The notes under the pieces are model-generated. The model had not been told where the DNA came from, did no database searches, and worked only from the letters and a program-made list of their open reading frames with translations. Source: Filosporella fistucella (taxonomy: Eukaryota; Ascomycota; Leotiomycetes; Helotiales). Taken from it: a stretch of DNA of 64,000 nucleotides. Within the stretch, counting starts at the first letter, position 1. Each line of letters begins with the position of its first letter. The DNA lies in assembly GCA_030077755.1 (NCBI GenBank), contig JAQJZZ010000012.1, forward strand, positions 1,780,341 to 1,844,340, in the 5' to 3' direction. Both the position numbers and the translations under genes were made by a program. Positions 1-13,300 of the stretch are shown here, in pieces.

Positions 1-1173
1 TAAATGAGAAGGCCGGTAATAAATCTAAGGATAATAAAGAAGCTAATAAGAATTAAATAAATCCTTTCCTATTAGAGTAATATGCTTTCTTAAGAGCCAA
101 AAAAAAAAAAGGCATAAATAAAATAAATACCTAAATAGGATAAATAGCAAATATAATAAAATAAAGAAATAAAATAAAATTAAATATTAATTCTTTCTCT
201 CCTTTAATAAATAAAACTTTTATATAAGCTATTTTTAGGCGTGTTATAATTTATCCTATTAGGTAGGATAAAATTTCCTATTATTAAATCTATTTATTAT
301 GCATTAATAGCTATTATTTAAGATAATCCTAAAACTTTACTTAGCTAATATCACTATTTAATAAGCTTTTTATCTTTTCATTTCTGCTTCCCTTTTTTCC
401 ATTTCTTTAATTAATAGATTTAAATCCCTTTATTCCTCTAATAGAATTTTTATAATTTCTTTATTATTTCCCTTCTTTTATTTTATTCTATTATTATCGC
501 TATTTCCGCCGCTTGCTTTTATATTATCTTTAATTATTATAGGGTCTTAAATACCTTGCCTTTACTTAAAGACTTTTATTTTATTATTAGCATATATCCC
601 ATATAATCTTATCCTATTTATTTCTTTTAAAAAATAAGTTTTCTTATTAGGAATTACTTTATTAATCCTAAATAAACCTAGTTACCTATACTTAAGCTTT
701 AACCGCGAGGATATATTTACTTCTTATAATATATTATATAATAAAATAATATTTCCCTTTTTTATTTCCCGGATTTAAATCTATTTAAATCTATTAAATT
801 AATCCTTATTAATAATACGCATTCTCTTTTATTTTGCTACGGCTTCCTCTAAATCCTTATCCCTTAATTAAATTTGCCGGGCCCTAATCGCTAATAGCTC
901 TATTATACTTTAAATACTTTTTTAATCTAAAATTCTCTATATAAGAATTCATATTTTTATAAGTAATACCGCTTTTAATCTATAATTTAAATAAAAGGGC
1001 AAGAATCTAATTATTATCTTTATTATTATTCTATTAGCTAATAGTATAATATATAAATTATTTATTTACTTTCCCTTTTTTCCGTTTATTGTCTTAGCTA
1101 AAGCTTTAATAATTGGCTTATATCCTCTTTTTATTATCTCATTTATAATAATATAATAGGCAGAGACTATAAT
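1..1173 (-). mobile_element. 3' part of a second copy of gypsy element Y (RIP-degraded)
   Basis: This stretch is a direct, diverged repeat of about 7330-8505 in the complete element Y further on. Shared landmarks include the run around 30-60 (aaggataataaagaagc...), the AT-rich block at 180-220 and the stretch ending gactataat at 1165-1173, matching 8490-8504. In Y this part encodes the end of integrase and the C-terminal part of pol, read on the minus strand. The copy begins outside the window. It stops abruptly at 1173 where the inverted-end unit starting TGTAAGACG has inserted. There are no usable reading frames; stops and CpA loss are as expected of RIP. Confidence 0.75.
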
Positions 1174-2085
1174 TGTAAGACGTATAAATGGGAGGCAATT
1201 TAACAAATAGAATAAGTTATATTTTAATATGAGACTAAATTCTGGCCTATTAGAATACTAGAATTAGATTATTTAAGGGGTGCCTAAGGGGTTCTTATAA
1301 ATTGCTAAATATAACCGAATAGTCGAGGTTATGTGAAATTATAATTTTAATTATATACCTAATAAGATTCCCCCCTTTTAATAATATTATCCTAGCATTA
1401 ATTCTTAGGCTTTATTAATTCGCGTAATAGTGATTAAAAGCTATTATATTACCTATGTCTCCTTATAGGAATTTGGTTTAATTAAGTATAATATAAGAGT
1501 ATTATTATAAAATTATATTTTAGCCTATTAAGGTGCAATTAATCTCATAAGTTATAACTCCTATATAAGGAAATAGCTCTAATAAGGCCCTAATTGGCTC
1601 CTATGCTCCCTGGGTATTATACCGTTTTATAACTTTTATTTGCTTTAGCCGCGTGGCTTGGCATATGGGAATAGCTTTATATTTAGTCCGAGTTTATATT
1701 AAAGAGCAAATAAACTCGCCTAATTCCTATAATCTTACTTTCCTACACTTATAAACCTAAGGTTCTAATTAGCTAAAGGGCCTAAATTTACGCGTAAGGC
1801 TAAGTGATTTAAAAAACTAAATTATTATATAATAATAAATGCATTTAATTAATTATATAAAACTTTAAAATAATTAAAGCTATTTATTACCCTATATCAA
1901 GTATATAATTGGAATTGTAATTTTACATGACCTCGACTATTTGATTATATTCGGCAATTCATAGGAACCCCTTAGGCACCCCTTAAATAGTTTAACTTTA
2001 GCATTTTAAAAGGCTAGAGTTTAGTCTTATATTGGAATATAACTTATTCTACTCGTTAAATTGCCTCTCATTTATATGTTTTACA
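1174..2085. mobile_element. 912-bp unit with 191-bp terminal inverted repeats
   Basis: The unit begins TGTAAGACGTATAAATG and ends CATTTATATGTTTTACA, its near-perfect inverse. The inverted arms run 1174-1364 and 1895-2085, both 191 bp. The 530-bp core (1365-1894) has no coding capacity. It reappears inverted at 20664-21186, next to another copy of the arm. The insertion is in Y-derived sequence on the left, and X begins immediately on the right. It could be a non-autonomous inverted-repeat transposon, or a rearranged LTR of X: the TG...A ends and the abutment to X fit either. I saw no clear target duplication. Confidence 0.6.
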
Positions 2086-2647
2086 TTTTAAACTCTCTGC
2101 CTTTAAGGACGGGAATATAATTCATTAATCTTTTAATTACTAATATTATATTTGCCAATAACCCTATTACCACTGGCGTCGCTGCGCGTGCCACTAATAT
2201 TATGACTCGCCAATAAGCCTCTTCTTAGATTATTAGGAACCATAATAGCAAATCGTTTAAGATAGTTATTATAGAAGTCCTTAGGACCGCCGCTAAGGAA
2301 GACAAAACTCTTAGTAAATACACTAATAGGATTAAGTCTTAGGTTATTAATATAGCGAATAAAGGCCATTAGCCCGAGTAAGAGTAAAAAGACGTGGAAA
2401 TGACTAGTGCCCTTTTAGGGGTTTCCTAGGAGCCCTCCCGTATTCCTATTCTTATTCCTATATCCACTCTCCGAGAATATTATAAGAGGGACGTAGCTCG
2501 ACTTAACGCGTTATATGCTTAAAAGATTATAATTAATAAACTAAAGTAGGCTATTAGACGCCTTAAAGAGAGTGCCGACCATAATAAGCAAATATATAAA
2601 GCTATTATCTTTAATAAAGGATTTATACCTTAAGGTCGGTTATATAT
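2086..2647 (+). mobile_element. 5' portion of gypsy element X, left copy, cut by insertion of Y
   Basis: This is the reverse complement of about 27790-28348, the 5' end of the right-hand X copy. A 78-residue reading frame starting MAFIRYINNLRLNP survives on the opposite strand here (2133-2369, minus) and at 28065-28301 (plus), so the two copies can be aligned directly. The element's sequence stops at ...GTTATATAT (2647) and resumes after Y at 14211 with ATATTAGGTTTATAG. In the uninterrupted copy the matching sequence is continuous (GTTATATATTAGGTTTATA). The region is untranslated leader and early gag, RIP-degraded. Confidence 0.75.
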
Positions 2648-2853
2648 TATAAAGGAGTATAAAGTATACTATCTAAGTGCATGATAAATAATATAATAAC
2701 CAAAATAATAGGGGTAGTATTTAAAAGAAGAAGAAGGATTTTATTATTAAGTTATGCTCGGGCTATATTATATGTGAAGTGAGCACCGGAGCGGAAAAAC
2801 TATTTACCGGTAAAATATATAACCTAAAATCATAGGGCTTTAACCCTATCACA
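2648..2853 (-). repeat. 3' LTR of element Y
   Basis: This 206-bp repeat begins TATAAAGGAG, where the other copy has TGTAAAGGGG, and ends ACCCTATCACA, where the other has CCCCACTATA. The differences are C/T or G/A transitions, as RIP produces. The 5'-TG and CA-3' ends of an LTR can be inferred by combining the two copies. ATAT precedes it at 2644-2647. Confidence 0.85.
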
Positions 2854-2899
2854 TATGTCCCCCCTTAAGAATAGTCGTCCCTTAATTATTCTAGACCTA

Positions 2900-5500
2900 C
2901 TTCTCCACGTTCTAATCCTTTATAAAATAAAGACCCTCCTTATAGGCCTCTATTAAAACCCCCTTATCTAATATATCCACATCTGGCTTAACCTTAGGCA
3001 TAGGAGTTTTAAAAGCACGAGATCGCTTTAAGTGAAAATAAAATGACTTTTCCTTAAATATACGCTTCTTCTCCTCTATTATATCCCTATATAATGCTAA
3101 AGCCACACGCGTAGCTCTCTTACGTCCTTTTATAATAAATTTATAAATAGCTTCCCTATTATTACCTAATAATATATTCCTCTCCTTTAAAACTATAGGT
3201 GAGCTCTAGCGTTTATAATATATGAGAGTATTAGATAAGGCCCCTAAACCCCCTAATTTAAAGCTTATAAGAAATCTAAAGGGTATAACGCTATATCTAT
3301 TAGCTAGCCCGGATAGCGTAGCTATTAGGATAATCTAATCTCTATGCGACTCGGATAGCATATGCCAGGTGCCTCCCTTAATCACTTCCAAATTCTCCTT
3401 ATTATCTTATATGCCTATAAATTAAGGGAGCATCATGCGTTGCACCTTTATAGTAAGGCCTATAATACCGTAGGATATTAATAGCAACGTGATTCGCGCG
3501 TTTCTTGGCTTGCAAGATATATTCCTCTATTCCTCTAATCTTAGAACTTTAGTATCCTCTTTAATAAAAAGCTAATTAATAATCCGATAAATAAATCCAT
3601 TTATAGCCTATCCTCAAGCAATTACGCGATCCCACCATTCTCCTAGCTTATACTATATTCTAGGCAAAATGAATATATAGTTTTTATTATCTTCTTTATC
3701 CATTAATACTATTCTTTAAATTATATGCACGCCACGCTACTTGGCTAGCAAGTCTAATATATTAAGATTAATATGGCAAAAATAAGTATTATTTCCGGGA
3801 ATATAATATTTTATATAATAGGGGTAGCTAACTAAATGCCATGTAGCATCGGGTCTTAATGTTACATATAATATATAATAGGCATGATCTTGGCGTATTA
3901 GCTATTAAGTAATTAAGTAAAACATATTTTTTAGCTAGCCAATATTCTTATAATTATTAATTTCTTAAAGATGCTAGTAATATATATTAAACTCATTTAA
4001 TATCTATTTCTTTAATTCCGGGTTCTGGAATTATTAATTAAAGAGCGGGGTAATAACGGATCCATTAGCCTTTTATTTGGGAAGAATTATAAGGTCCTAA
4101 GCATTTAATATCTTTTCCTAATTAAAAGCAAAATCGGTTCCTTGCTTATCATAAAAGAACTTATAAGGGCCTAATTTATTAAAAGGTCTTGGTGGTTAAC
4201 TCATAACTTAAAACCATTAATATATTACCTTATTAGTCTTTAGTTTTCTGATATCCAAGTAATAATTTAACACGTATTTTAACCAATAGTCTAAAAGAGG
4301 TCGATTTAAGCGTTTAATATAAAGCTCAATTTATCTTGCTATAAGGCGTTTATACGGAAAGTAAACCTTTTTAAATAAGTGCATCTTAGCTAATAGCTTT
4401 ATCCTAATTATAATTCCAAGTGCCCTCTTCTTTTTTATCATAATCTTTTAGCCCTTTATAATATCTTTTATATAGCGGTATTAGCTATTTATTACCTATA
4501 TATCCTTATTATCCTCTCCGCTATTTGCTAGTTCTTCCTTTATATTATCTATTTCTTTTTTATTTAACTTATTTATGGGTCTTAAAACTATGCCATATTC
4601 TTCTGCTTCCTTCTATGGCATATAAATTCCTTTAGATTTAAGAGCCCGACCGCTACCTTTAAGATTCGCACTAGGAACCAGTGAATTTTAGCCCGCTAGG
4701 CGGGGTGAAATTTCTCTATTACCATTTTCATTATTTAGCTATATCGGGTCTTTAAGGATAAGTTCTTCGATTATTCTTATACTTATTTCTTTTAAAAATC
4801 CATAAACGCTAAAGGTTATTCCTAGCTCTCATGCTTGCTATAATAAAATTTCCTTTACCTTTTTATTTCAAATCTTTTAAGCTTTATTAAAATCACTAAA
4901 CGTGAAACCCTTAACTAGCTTGGCCTATTTTTTTCTATTAATGAGACGTTAAATTACTATAATATTTATTAGGCATATAGATTGCTTTAAGCTATTAACA
5001 AGTTAAGATAGCTTTTTATATGCATAAAGGAAATTTAATAAATAGTTTATCTTATTTAACCATTTTATAACACTATTATCCTTTTACCTATTATAGATCG
5101 CCTTCTTTGCCTCATATATTCGGTCCCATTTCTTTTTATTCTCCTTAATAATTAATAGCGCTTATGCCCACCTACTAATAAACTCGTTTTTAGATATATA
5201 TATCCGGTAAGCTTTACCCTCCTATATAAATAAGAATACCTCCTTAATTATATTAAATGCCCTTTCGTGGTATTATAGCATATCCTAAAGAATTCCTGCC
5301 TTAACCTTATACCTATCTTATTCCGGGATACCGGTAAGATAATCCTTTACCTCTTATGCATTTTGAAATGCTATGCTAGTAATAAGAATAATGCTCTTAA
5401 ATTAGATGTCTAGTGCATTCTCTATAGCTATAATATAACCGATTTTCTTATATGGTTTAAAAGGAAAAAGGTTAAAAAGAAAAGGACGTTTTTAAGGAAA
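2900..5500 (-). pseudogene. Decayed ORF resembling a repeat-borne Fe(II)/2-oxoglutarate oxygenase (H-x-D type), cargo of Y
   Basis: Read on the minus strand with RIP stops ignored, about 3900-3400 gives a continuous conserved-looking block. In order it holds a His-Ile-Asn triplet at about 3775-3767, where Asn is explicable as a RIP-mutated Asp (TpG to TpA); an LP(G)-M/I-Q segment ahead of a LGEWW stretch; and a final R-R-T/M-MLPWF-like segment near 3420. This order (HxD, PG-x-H/Q, then Arg before a hydrophobic strand) recalls double-stranded beta-helix 2OG-Fe(II) oxygenases and a protein family I associate with repeats in ascomycete genomes. An intact 64-residue frame at 2912-3106 may be its C-terminal tail. 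The region 4500-5500 is poorly resolved. Family assignment is inference from motif order only. It lies in the sense orientation of Y, between pol and the 3' LTR. Confidence 0.4.
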
Positions 5501-6050
5501 AGAATCCTTAAATAATTAATTTAATTTGGCTAAAGGTGAATTGCATATAGCTTGCGGTTAAAAGCCATTAAGCAAATAATTTAGTTTTTAATTAACCATT
5601 CGCCTTTGCCCCCTTACCTTAAATGTCTTCCTATTTAAATAAACTTTTTAGCGCTAACCTTAACCTTAATAAAATAACCAAAAATAGCCCTTAAGAACTT
5701 AAAGGAGCGTGTTGCCATTTATGGCAAAGGCAAGAAGCAAGCTAGCGCTATTGCAAAGGCTGCTTTAACGGGTACTCGCTCTTTATAGCATTTATAAAGT
5801 TTTAACTTTAATTAATAATTTGCTTTTGCTTTCTCTCCTTTCTAAGGTTTAGCAATTCGCTTTTATATAATAGCAAGCCTCGTCCTCGTCCTATTTTAAG
5901 TATAAATACCCTTCCTTATTCCCTTTTAACTTTTTCTTTTTAATAATTTTTCAAGTTGGCCAGGTAAGTGCTTCTTTGCACTATTCCCTCCCCTACTTAT
6001 AATAGTCCCCTCCTTAACTGGTCTCCTATAATATACCTTAAGCGTATTAA

Positions 6051-7275
6051 GATGTTTTTGCCCAAGCACTAAAATAATTTATCTGCTCCTAAGCACCTCG
6101 CTCCTATCACCCCACCTGGTGGAGACGACTAACCTAATATAGCTCTTTAAGAGCTTATTACCTTTAACCCCATATATTATGCTATTAATACCTTTATGCA
6201 TGGCTTAATTAATCCTGCTCTTGCTTAGCCCGCGGCAGAATTTATTAAGGCTAACATGGCTCTTGCTCCTAATATTACCGAAGCTACTAGCCACTAATCC
6301 ACTACCTAAAACCCCGTTATTATTCCTAAAAAGGTATCTTTTAATGGCAAGGCTCTTACTTCTTCTCCTAGTGATTTAGCCACTTTAGCCGGTATTAAAT
6401 TTATTGCCACCTATATTAAAAATGCCGAATTCTTTAATTTAAACCCCGCTAATTATATTCTAAAATTTCTACGTAACGCCGGAATTAAATACCGCCCTCT
6501 TTTTAATTACCTCTTTAACATCCTGTGATTTGCTAATACTATATCCCAAATTACATAAACTAAGGTCTATTTATTTAAAGCCATATTTAAACCTCACCTT
6601 AAAATCCAACTAGCCCGCAGCTATCTCGGCTATTTACTTATTAGTCTTAATAACGGTATTTTAACCATTCTTGGTAAGGAATATAATGGTGGTAATTTTA
6701 ATTTGCCTAAGTCTTCTTATAATAAAGCCACTATTGCCGATTACCTAAATTATTAATAGTGGATTAAATATCTTTTAAATGCTAATAACCCCGTTATAAT
6801 TAAGCCTCATCGCTATTACCTTGCTTTACCCCATCCTTTTATTACTAAAAAGGCTTTTACGTCCGCTATCCCCGGTAAAAAAGACTATGGTGCCAAAGAT
6901 TCTCTTATCTCTTCTGGAAAGGGTAAAGGAAAAGCTATTATAAAGTCCTTTATCGCTAGTTTTTTATTTATTAAAAAGACCAGGAAGCGTAAGGCCCCTA
7001 ATTCTAGTATTAAGGACGATTCTAATATTATTGCAAACGCTGACCCTACTCTATTTAAGAAGCCAAAGCTTAAAATAACTTATACCCTTATAGCTAGCTT
7101 ACCTCCCGCAAGTTCTCCTCTTATTATTCTTACTAAACGAATTAAATCTAAGAAAACTTTGCTATTTCCATATCCTAAAACTAAGCCCGAACCAACCCTA
7201 AAGAAAGCTAAAAAACCTAAGAAGACCAAGAAATCCAAGAAACCTGCTCCTATTTTATCTAAATTATTTAAATGA
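6051..7275 (+). pseudogene. Decayed antisense cargo ORF of Y, unknown function, lysine-rich C-terminus
   Basis: A plus-strand frame opens at ATG 6051 and can be followed for about 400 codons, interrupted mainly by TAA/TAG explicable as former CAA/CAG. Its middle part (about 6380-6800) is rich in Asn, Leu, Tyr and Ile. The C-terminal part (about 6960-7260) is strongly basic, with several Lys/Arg clusters (KKTRKRK at about 6976, repeated KK pairs near 7200-7250) that look like nuclear-localisation or nucleic-acid-binding tails. A TATA-like AAGTATAAATACC sits at about 5908, upstream. It runs opposite to Y gag-pol and diverges from the oxygenase-like ORF; about 550 bp separate the two. I do not recognise the family. 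The presence of the ORF is fairly clear; its function is not. Confidence 0.45.
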
Positions 7276-7349
7276 ATTATAATTAAGAAAAGTCTTAAAG
7301 ATCATATACCCTTAGCCGCCTATAACCCTAATAAGGAGGCTAGTAGTGA

Positions 7350-10300
7350 ATTTAAGGATAATAAAGAAGCGAGCGAGAATTAAATATGAGTCTTTTTCTT
7401 TTAAAGTAATGCGCTTTCTTAAGAGCTAAATAAAAAAAAGGCGTAAATGAAATAGATATCCAAGCAGGATAAATAGCAAATATAATAAAATAGAAAAATG
7501 AAATAAAATTAAATATTAATTCTTTTCTCCCTTTTTAATAAATAAAACTTTTGCGCGAGCTATTCCTAGGCGTATTATAATTTATCCCGCCGGGTAAGGT
7601 AAAATTTCTTATTACCAAATCCTCTTGCCATATATTAATTGCTATTATTTAAGATAACCCTAAAACTCCACTTAACCGGTATCGCTATTTAATAAGCTTC
7701 CTATTTTCTTATTTTTGCCTTCCTTTTCTCTATTCCTTTAATTAATAAATTTAGATCCCTTTATTTTTCCGGCGGAATTTTTATAATTTTTTTATTATTT
7801 CCCTTTTCTTGCTTTATTCCTTTGCTATTTCCATTTCCGTCCCCTATTTCCATATCGTCTTTAACTAGTATGGGATCCCAAATACCTTACCTTTGCTTAA
7901 AGACTTTTATTTTATTATTAGCATATATCCTATATAATCTTATCCTATTTATTTCTTTTAAAAAATATATTCCCTTATTAATAACCACCTTATTAACCTT
8001 AAATGGACCTAGCCACCTATATTTAAGCTTTAACCGCGAGGATATATTTACCTCTTATAGCGCATTATATAGCAAAATGACGTTTCCCCTTTTTATTTCT
8101 TGGATTTAAATCTATTTAAATCTATTAAATTAATCCTTATTAATAATACGTATTCTCTTCTATTTTGCCGCAGCTTCCTTTAAATCCTTATCCCTTAGCT
8201 AAATTTGCCTAGCCCTAATCGCTAGGAGCTCTATTATGCTTTAAATACTTTCCTAATTTAAAATTCTCCATGTAGGGATCCGTGTTTCTATAGGCAGCAC
8301 CGCTTCTAATCCATAGTTTAAATAAAAGGGCGAGAACCTAGCTATTATCTTTACCGTCGCTTTATTAGCTAATAGCATAGCATATAAATTATTTACCTAC
8401 TTTCCCTTTCCTCCATTTATTATCCTGGCTAGGGCTTTAATAATTAGCTTATATCCTCTTTTTATTATCTTATTTATAATAGCATAATAAATAAAGACTA
8501 TAATGCGTTAAATATTATACTTTTACGTTAATTTCTTAATTAGCCCTTTATTTTCTGGCCCCCTATTAATAATTAGCTTTTTAAAAACCCTATATTAGCA
8601 AATTACATCTTCTTATATAAAATCTATTATTAATTTAGAGGTCGCTATATTTAATACACGTCCTTTAACTTAGCCTAAGAGATTATATTATGCTATAACC
8701 AAGTATTTCTTCCCTTTATATTCCGGCATATGAATAATATCCAGGCCTACCTTTAATTAAAGGATATTAGACCAAGTTAAATATAAAGGTTCCTCTTGCC
8801 GAGCACCGCTTTATAGCTAGCACCTATTATACCCTAAGATAAATGCTTTCATGTCTTTATAATAAGAGTTTTAAAAATATTTCTCGGCCACTTTTTAATA
8901 AGTGCTTTCTCTTCCTTTATGCCCGGTTTTATTATGGAGTGCTTAAAGAATTGCTTTTCTTTTAGCTTTTGAGTCAATTACTCTTCTTTTTAATAGACCC
9001 TTATTTGCCCTTTGGAATAGCACCCCTCTCTTAACCTTATAATTAAGCGCTCGCGTTTTAAATTATCTAAAATCGGATTTCGCGACTTATATAAGCCTCT
9101 TAAATATTATTAAAAATTTAGCTATTAGCCTTAAGTTAAGACTCTAGTCTCCTTTTAGCAAAAATGCTTAAGCAAGTCTAACTCTAACCTTATAATATGG
9201 AATAACTTAATAAGAACCCATATAAGCATTAATGAAATCGTTAATATCTTTTTCTTAAGCTTTAAGTCTTAATTCCTCTTTTATTGCCGGTCGCCGAGAT
9301 AGCCCATTTATAGCGGTATATTTTTTCCCAGGCACGTGCTTAACCTTAAAATTAAATAGCCGGATCCATGCTATCTATTAAGTCACTAGTGCTCCCGGTA
9401 AATTGGATATAATAGAATTTAATTAAGCTACCAGGATAGCTATATTAGTCTTTAGCAGGAAATATACCCCATAGAGATATTTTCAGACCTTTTTAAGAGC
9501 CTTTAAAACGCCTCTATACTCTCTTTTTATCGCATTATAATTTTGCTCGGCTTGTGACCACTATCCGCTATTATACCGGACCGGGTGCCTTTTCTTATTA
9601 ATATCCAGCTATATTAAAACCATTCCTTACCCGTGGAGACTAGCATCTATTGCCAAAATAATTAAGCTAGCGCCTAAGGATATATTTAATCGCATAAGCG
9701 CCGGTGCCGAAGTTAGAGCTAGTTTTAATAAATCTATAATAAGGTCATGCTCATTTATTTATTTAAACTTTATCCCCTTATAAAATAGTTAATAGAGCGG
9801 TATTGCGATAATTATAAAATCCTTAATCCATATTTAATAATAAACGCAAACTCTAATAAACGCCTAAACCTCTATTACTAAAGAGCACTTTTTTTAATTA
9901 ATGATTTTTAGTACCTTTTCACTATCTGGCGAGCGTCCCTATATATGATATACATATTTAATCAGCTTGATTCCATCTATTTTAAATTATGATTTTGGCC
10001 CAATTATAGCTCTTGCCTTCTCAATATTTGTCAAAACTTGGTCTAAATTGATTAAGTGCTCTAAAATAAACTTTTAAATCCTAGGGGCAGCTTCCTCCTT
10101 ATTATACCTTATATGTGGACTAAGAATAGGAATATTATCCATAAAGATTTTATAATATTTAAGAATATAATCTTTTAAAATTGCCTTTCCTGCCCTTATA
10201 AATTGAGCGATAGAATTTATAATACCCTATACCAAAGTTATGTGTTTAACTAGCCTTCGAGACGTTATAAAGGCAGTTATGTCCCTATTATTCAGGTGCA

Positions 10301-13300
10301 AAGAAATCTAATTATATTTAGAATAAAAATTAATAAGTAATATAATTTGGCATTTAGTAAATTCTTTTGAGATTTTATCCATATCCGGTGGTAGGTTGGC
10401 GTCCTAAATAGTAATAGCATTATATTTTATAGCCGCGTTAATTAATTTATACTTTCCATTCTTTTTCTTTATAGCAAATTACTGGTTCCGGTAAGGTCTA
10501 TGGCAAAACTCTAGTATATTAGCCTTAAGTCGCTTATTAATTATCTTATTAATCTCCCTTGCTAAATATCGCGGCATGGCAAATCCGGGGCTTTACTAGG
10601 CTTTATATAGCATAATTTATATCTCTTATAATAGAATAATATCCTTATTAATTTATCTATACTTTAAAAACTCAAATGCGATAGCCTTTTCCCTTTTAAA
10701 TAATAGTTTTAGCAATATCTCCCTTTTTCTTTCCTATAGCCCGTTTCCTATAATTAACTTCTTAATCCTTTCTTTTATTAACCTGTCTCTCCTTTTTATA
10801 TTTAAAAACTTAAGGATTAGCCATGTATTCTATTTATTCCTTAGCTTTACCGGCCCTTTTACTTGCTCTATTTCTAGCTTCTTTTATTTTTAATTTAGGT
10901 TTTTACCGGGCACTAACCTATTAGAAACACCTTCTTTTATAAGTATAACCTTACTAGCCTTATTCTTATATGCATTAAAAATGCTAATAATAGGAAAGAA
11001 ATGCTTTACTTAAAGTAAGGATATAAAATTAATCGCCCTTAAATAAGTAATATCGCCCTTAATATCTTTTATGCTTATAGAAAATACCTTAACTCCTTTT
11101 TATCCCCAAATACCATTTTTTAACCTATTAAGCGGGGTGAAATTTAAAGCTAATATCCCTTCCCTATTAACCTTAATGCTTGGCTTACCGGGCAGCCGCA
11201 CTACTTTTAACCCGGCTATAAGTTTCCCTATATAATACCTCTCCCCTAATAGGAATTAGCTATATTAATAACGCAAGCTATAGCTTGCTTCGTCCTCTTA
11301 TTATTAATAATTATTATAAATTGGAAGCCATTCTTATATAAAAAGGAAAGTAAGTTAATAGTAATAAACGGCTGCCCTAATATAATCTTATTTTACGGGT
11401 TATTTATAATAAAGAAGTTTATTATTACTTTTATGCTCCTAATCTTAACGGTAACGTTTTTATAAATCCTAATAAACCTTTTCTTTTTACCATTATAATT
11501 AATTATCCTAAATTAAGGGTTAGGTCTAATTCCTAAGCTAGCTCGCTTAGCTAGCTTAGTATTTATAATATCCGCCTCGGCCTTATAATCAAGTAGCGCT
11601 AGCCTCTTAATCCCTTTAATCTTTACCCGGAGCTTTGGATTAAATATAATAAAAGGCGGTTTAATCTTCTTTATTACCGCCAAATTCACCTAAACCTTAT
11701 TATCCTCCGCTTTTCCTTTTATATATATTAGCAAGATAGTAACTATATTCTTAAATAATATCTTTTATAGCACATCTAAATAAGCTAGAACCTCCCTTTT
11801 AATAATCCCTTTTAGCTCATTATCCAAGATTTTATTTATAAGTTTTAAAGGATTAATAGAGCGCTTTAATATATCTAGATACCGCTCGATTCTTTAAGTT
11901 ATTCTTGGTCCTATCTTCTTTAGAGCCTCGGTTTATTTTTTATTAATATTTATTTCCTTAACTTTATTACTCTTAATTACCTTATCCTCCGCGGTTACCT
12001 TCCTCTAATTCCTAGCCTTAAGGATCTTTAGGATAGCCATCTTCCTTTCCCTATTAATTCTCTCCTTTAATATGCGCCTTAGATTTTCCTATTTTTCCTC
12101 TTCCATGGCTTCTTTCCTCCCTTAGAGCATAATAGCTATTATAAAGATCCCCGAATTAATATTCTCCTTAACCTCTTTATTATCCGATTTATTTATTTAA
12201 ATAATAGTGCTAGATATTCCACCTATATTTATATACCGAGCCGGGGTAGGCTAAGGTAGCGCTTATTCTTAGAAATAATGAATAATATCCTTTCCTTTTT
12301 CCCTTTTAAGAATATACGCGGACCTTTCTCCTTTACCTAATCTCTCTAAATGCATCCTTCCTTTAATGGTTTCATGGATAAGGCCTTATTTATAATTAAT
12401 CCCGAAATTAGGATATTGCCATTTAAAGTAACCCTCTTTTAAGTAATAGTAATAGCGTGCTATTCGAGGGCGATATGCTTCTCCGGCAAAAGCACTTATA
12501 CCGGAAATTGGTCCCTTAGGTAAAGCTAAAGTGTTAACCTTATTAATAATATTAATTAGGTAGATATCACGATTCCCCTTATCGGGCGGGGTAAATTAAA
12601 CCTATTAGCCTCTTATCCCTATATTTATAATCGCTCTAATAAATATAGCTAGAGATTAAAAAGCCTTAATTAAATCCTTAATCGTTTTTTCGGAAATTAC
12701 TTAGACTCGCGGGGCCATAATAGGAACCGTAAACTGCTTCTCCCTTAATACCTAAGCCGTATTCCCAAATTAATCCATTAATTAATTTAGGTTCTCGCGC
12801 CCTTATATATTAGAATCAAATTCTTAAACCGTCTTATTGCTTACTAAAATCTTAATAATAGTCTTAACCATATTAATATATATTATTATAAAGGGAAGCT
12901 CAATATTAATTTTATTTTTTTAAATAACCTTATTCCGAATCCCTTAGGGAAGACTATTTAAAAACCATATCCCCCTTATATAATTCTCGATTTAACCTTT
13001 CTTCTTTAACGCAAATAATATAGCCGTGAACTATTGGATATAGGCACGCGTCTTAGCCTTATTATCGCGCTTCTTATCCTTTAAAGCCTTTAGGAAAGCG
13101 CGAGAATTCATTTGCTAAATGGCGTCATGATCCTTATATTTTATTATAAGTGCTTTAACTAATGCACTCTAGTCTTAATTAACCCATTCTTATAAAGTTT
13201 TAATATATTAGCCTATAGCCGTGGCATAATATCTTAGTAGCTATTTAATCTTCCCCTTTTCATCTTATCTAGCATTTTTAGCTTAGTTTTTAAACCTCTC

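Noticed and set aside
2900..5500. Possible Starship captain (DUF3435 tyrosine recombinase) inside Y
   Set aside because: I looked for the captain-type Arg...His-x-x-Arg...Tyr layout on the minus strand and did not find it; the visible motifs fit an H-x-D oxygenase-like fold better.
7822..8109. 95-codon plus-strand frame
   Set aside because: It lies antisense to the degraded integrase/pol of Y; a chance frame in AT-rich sequence.
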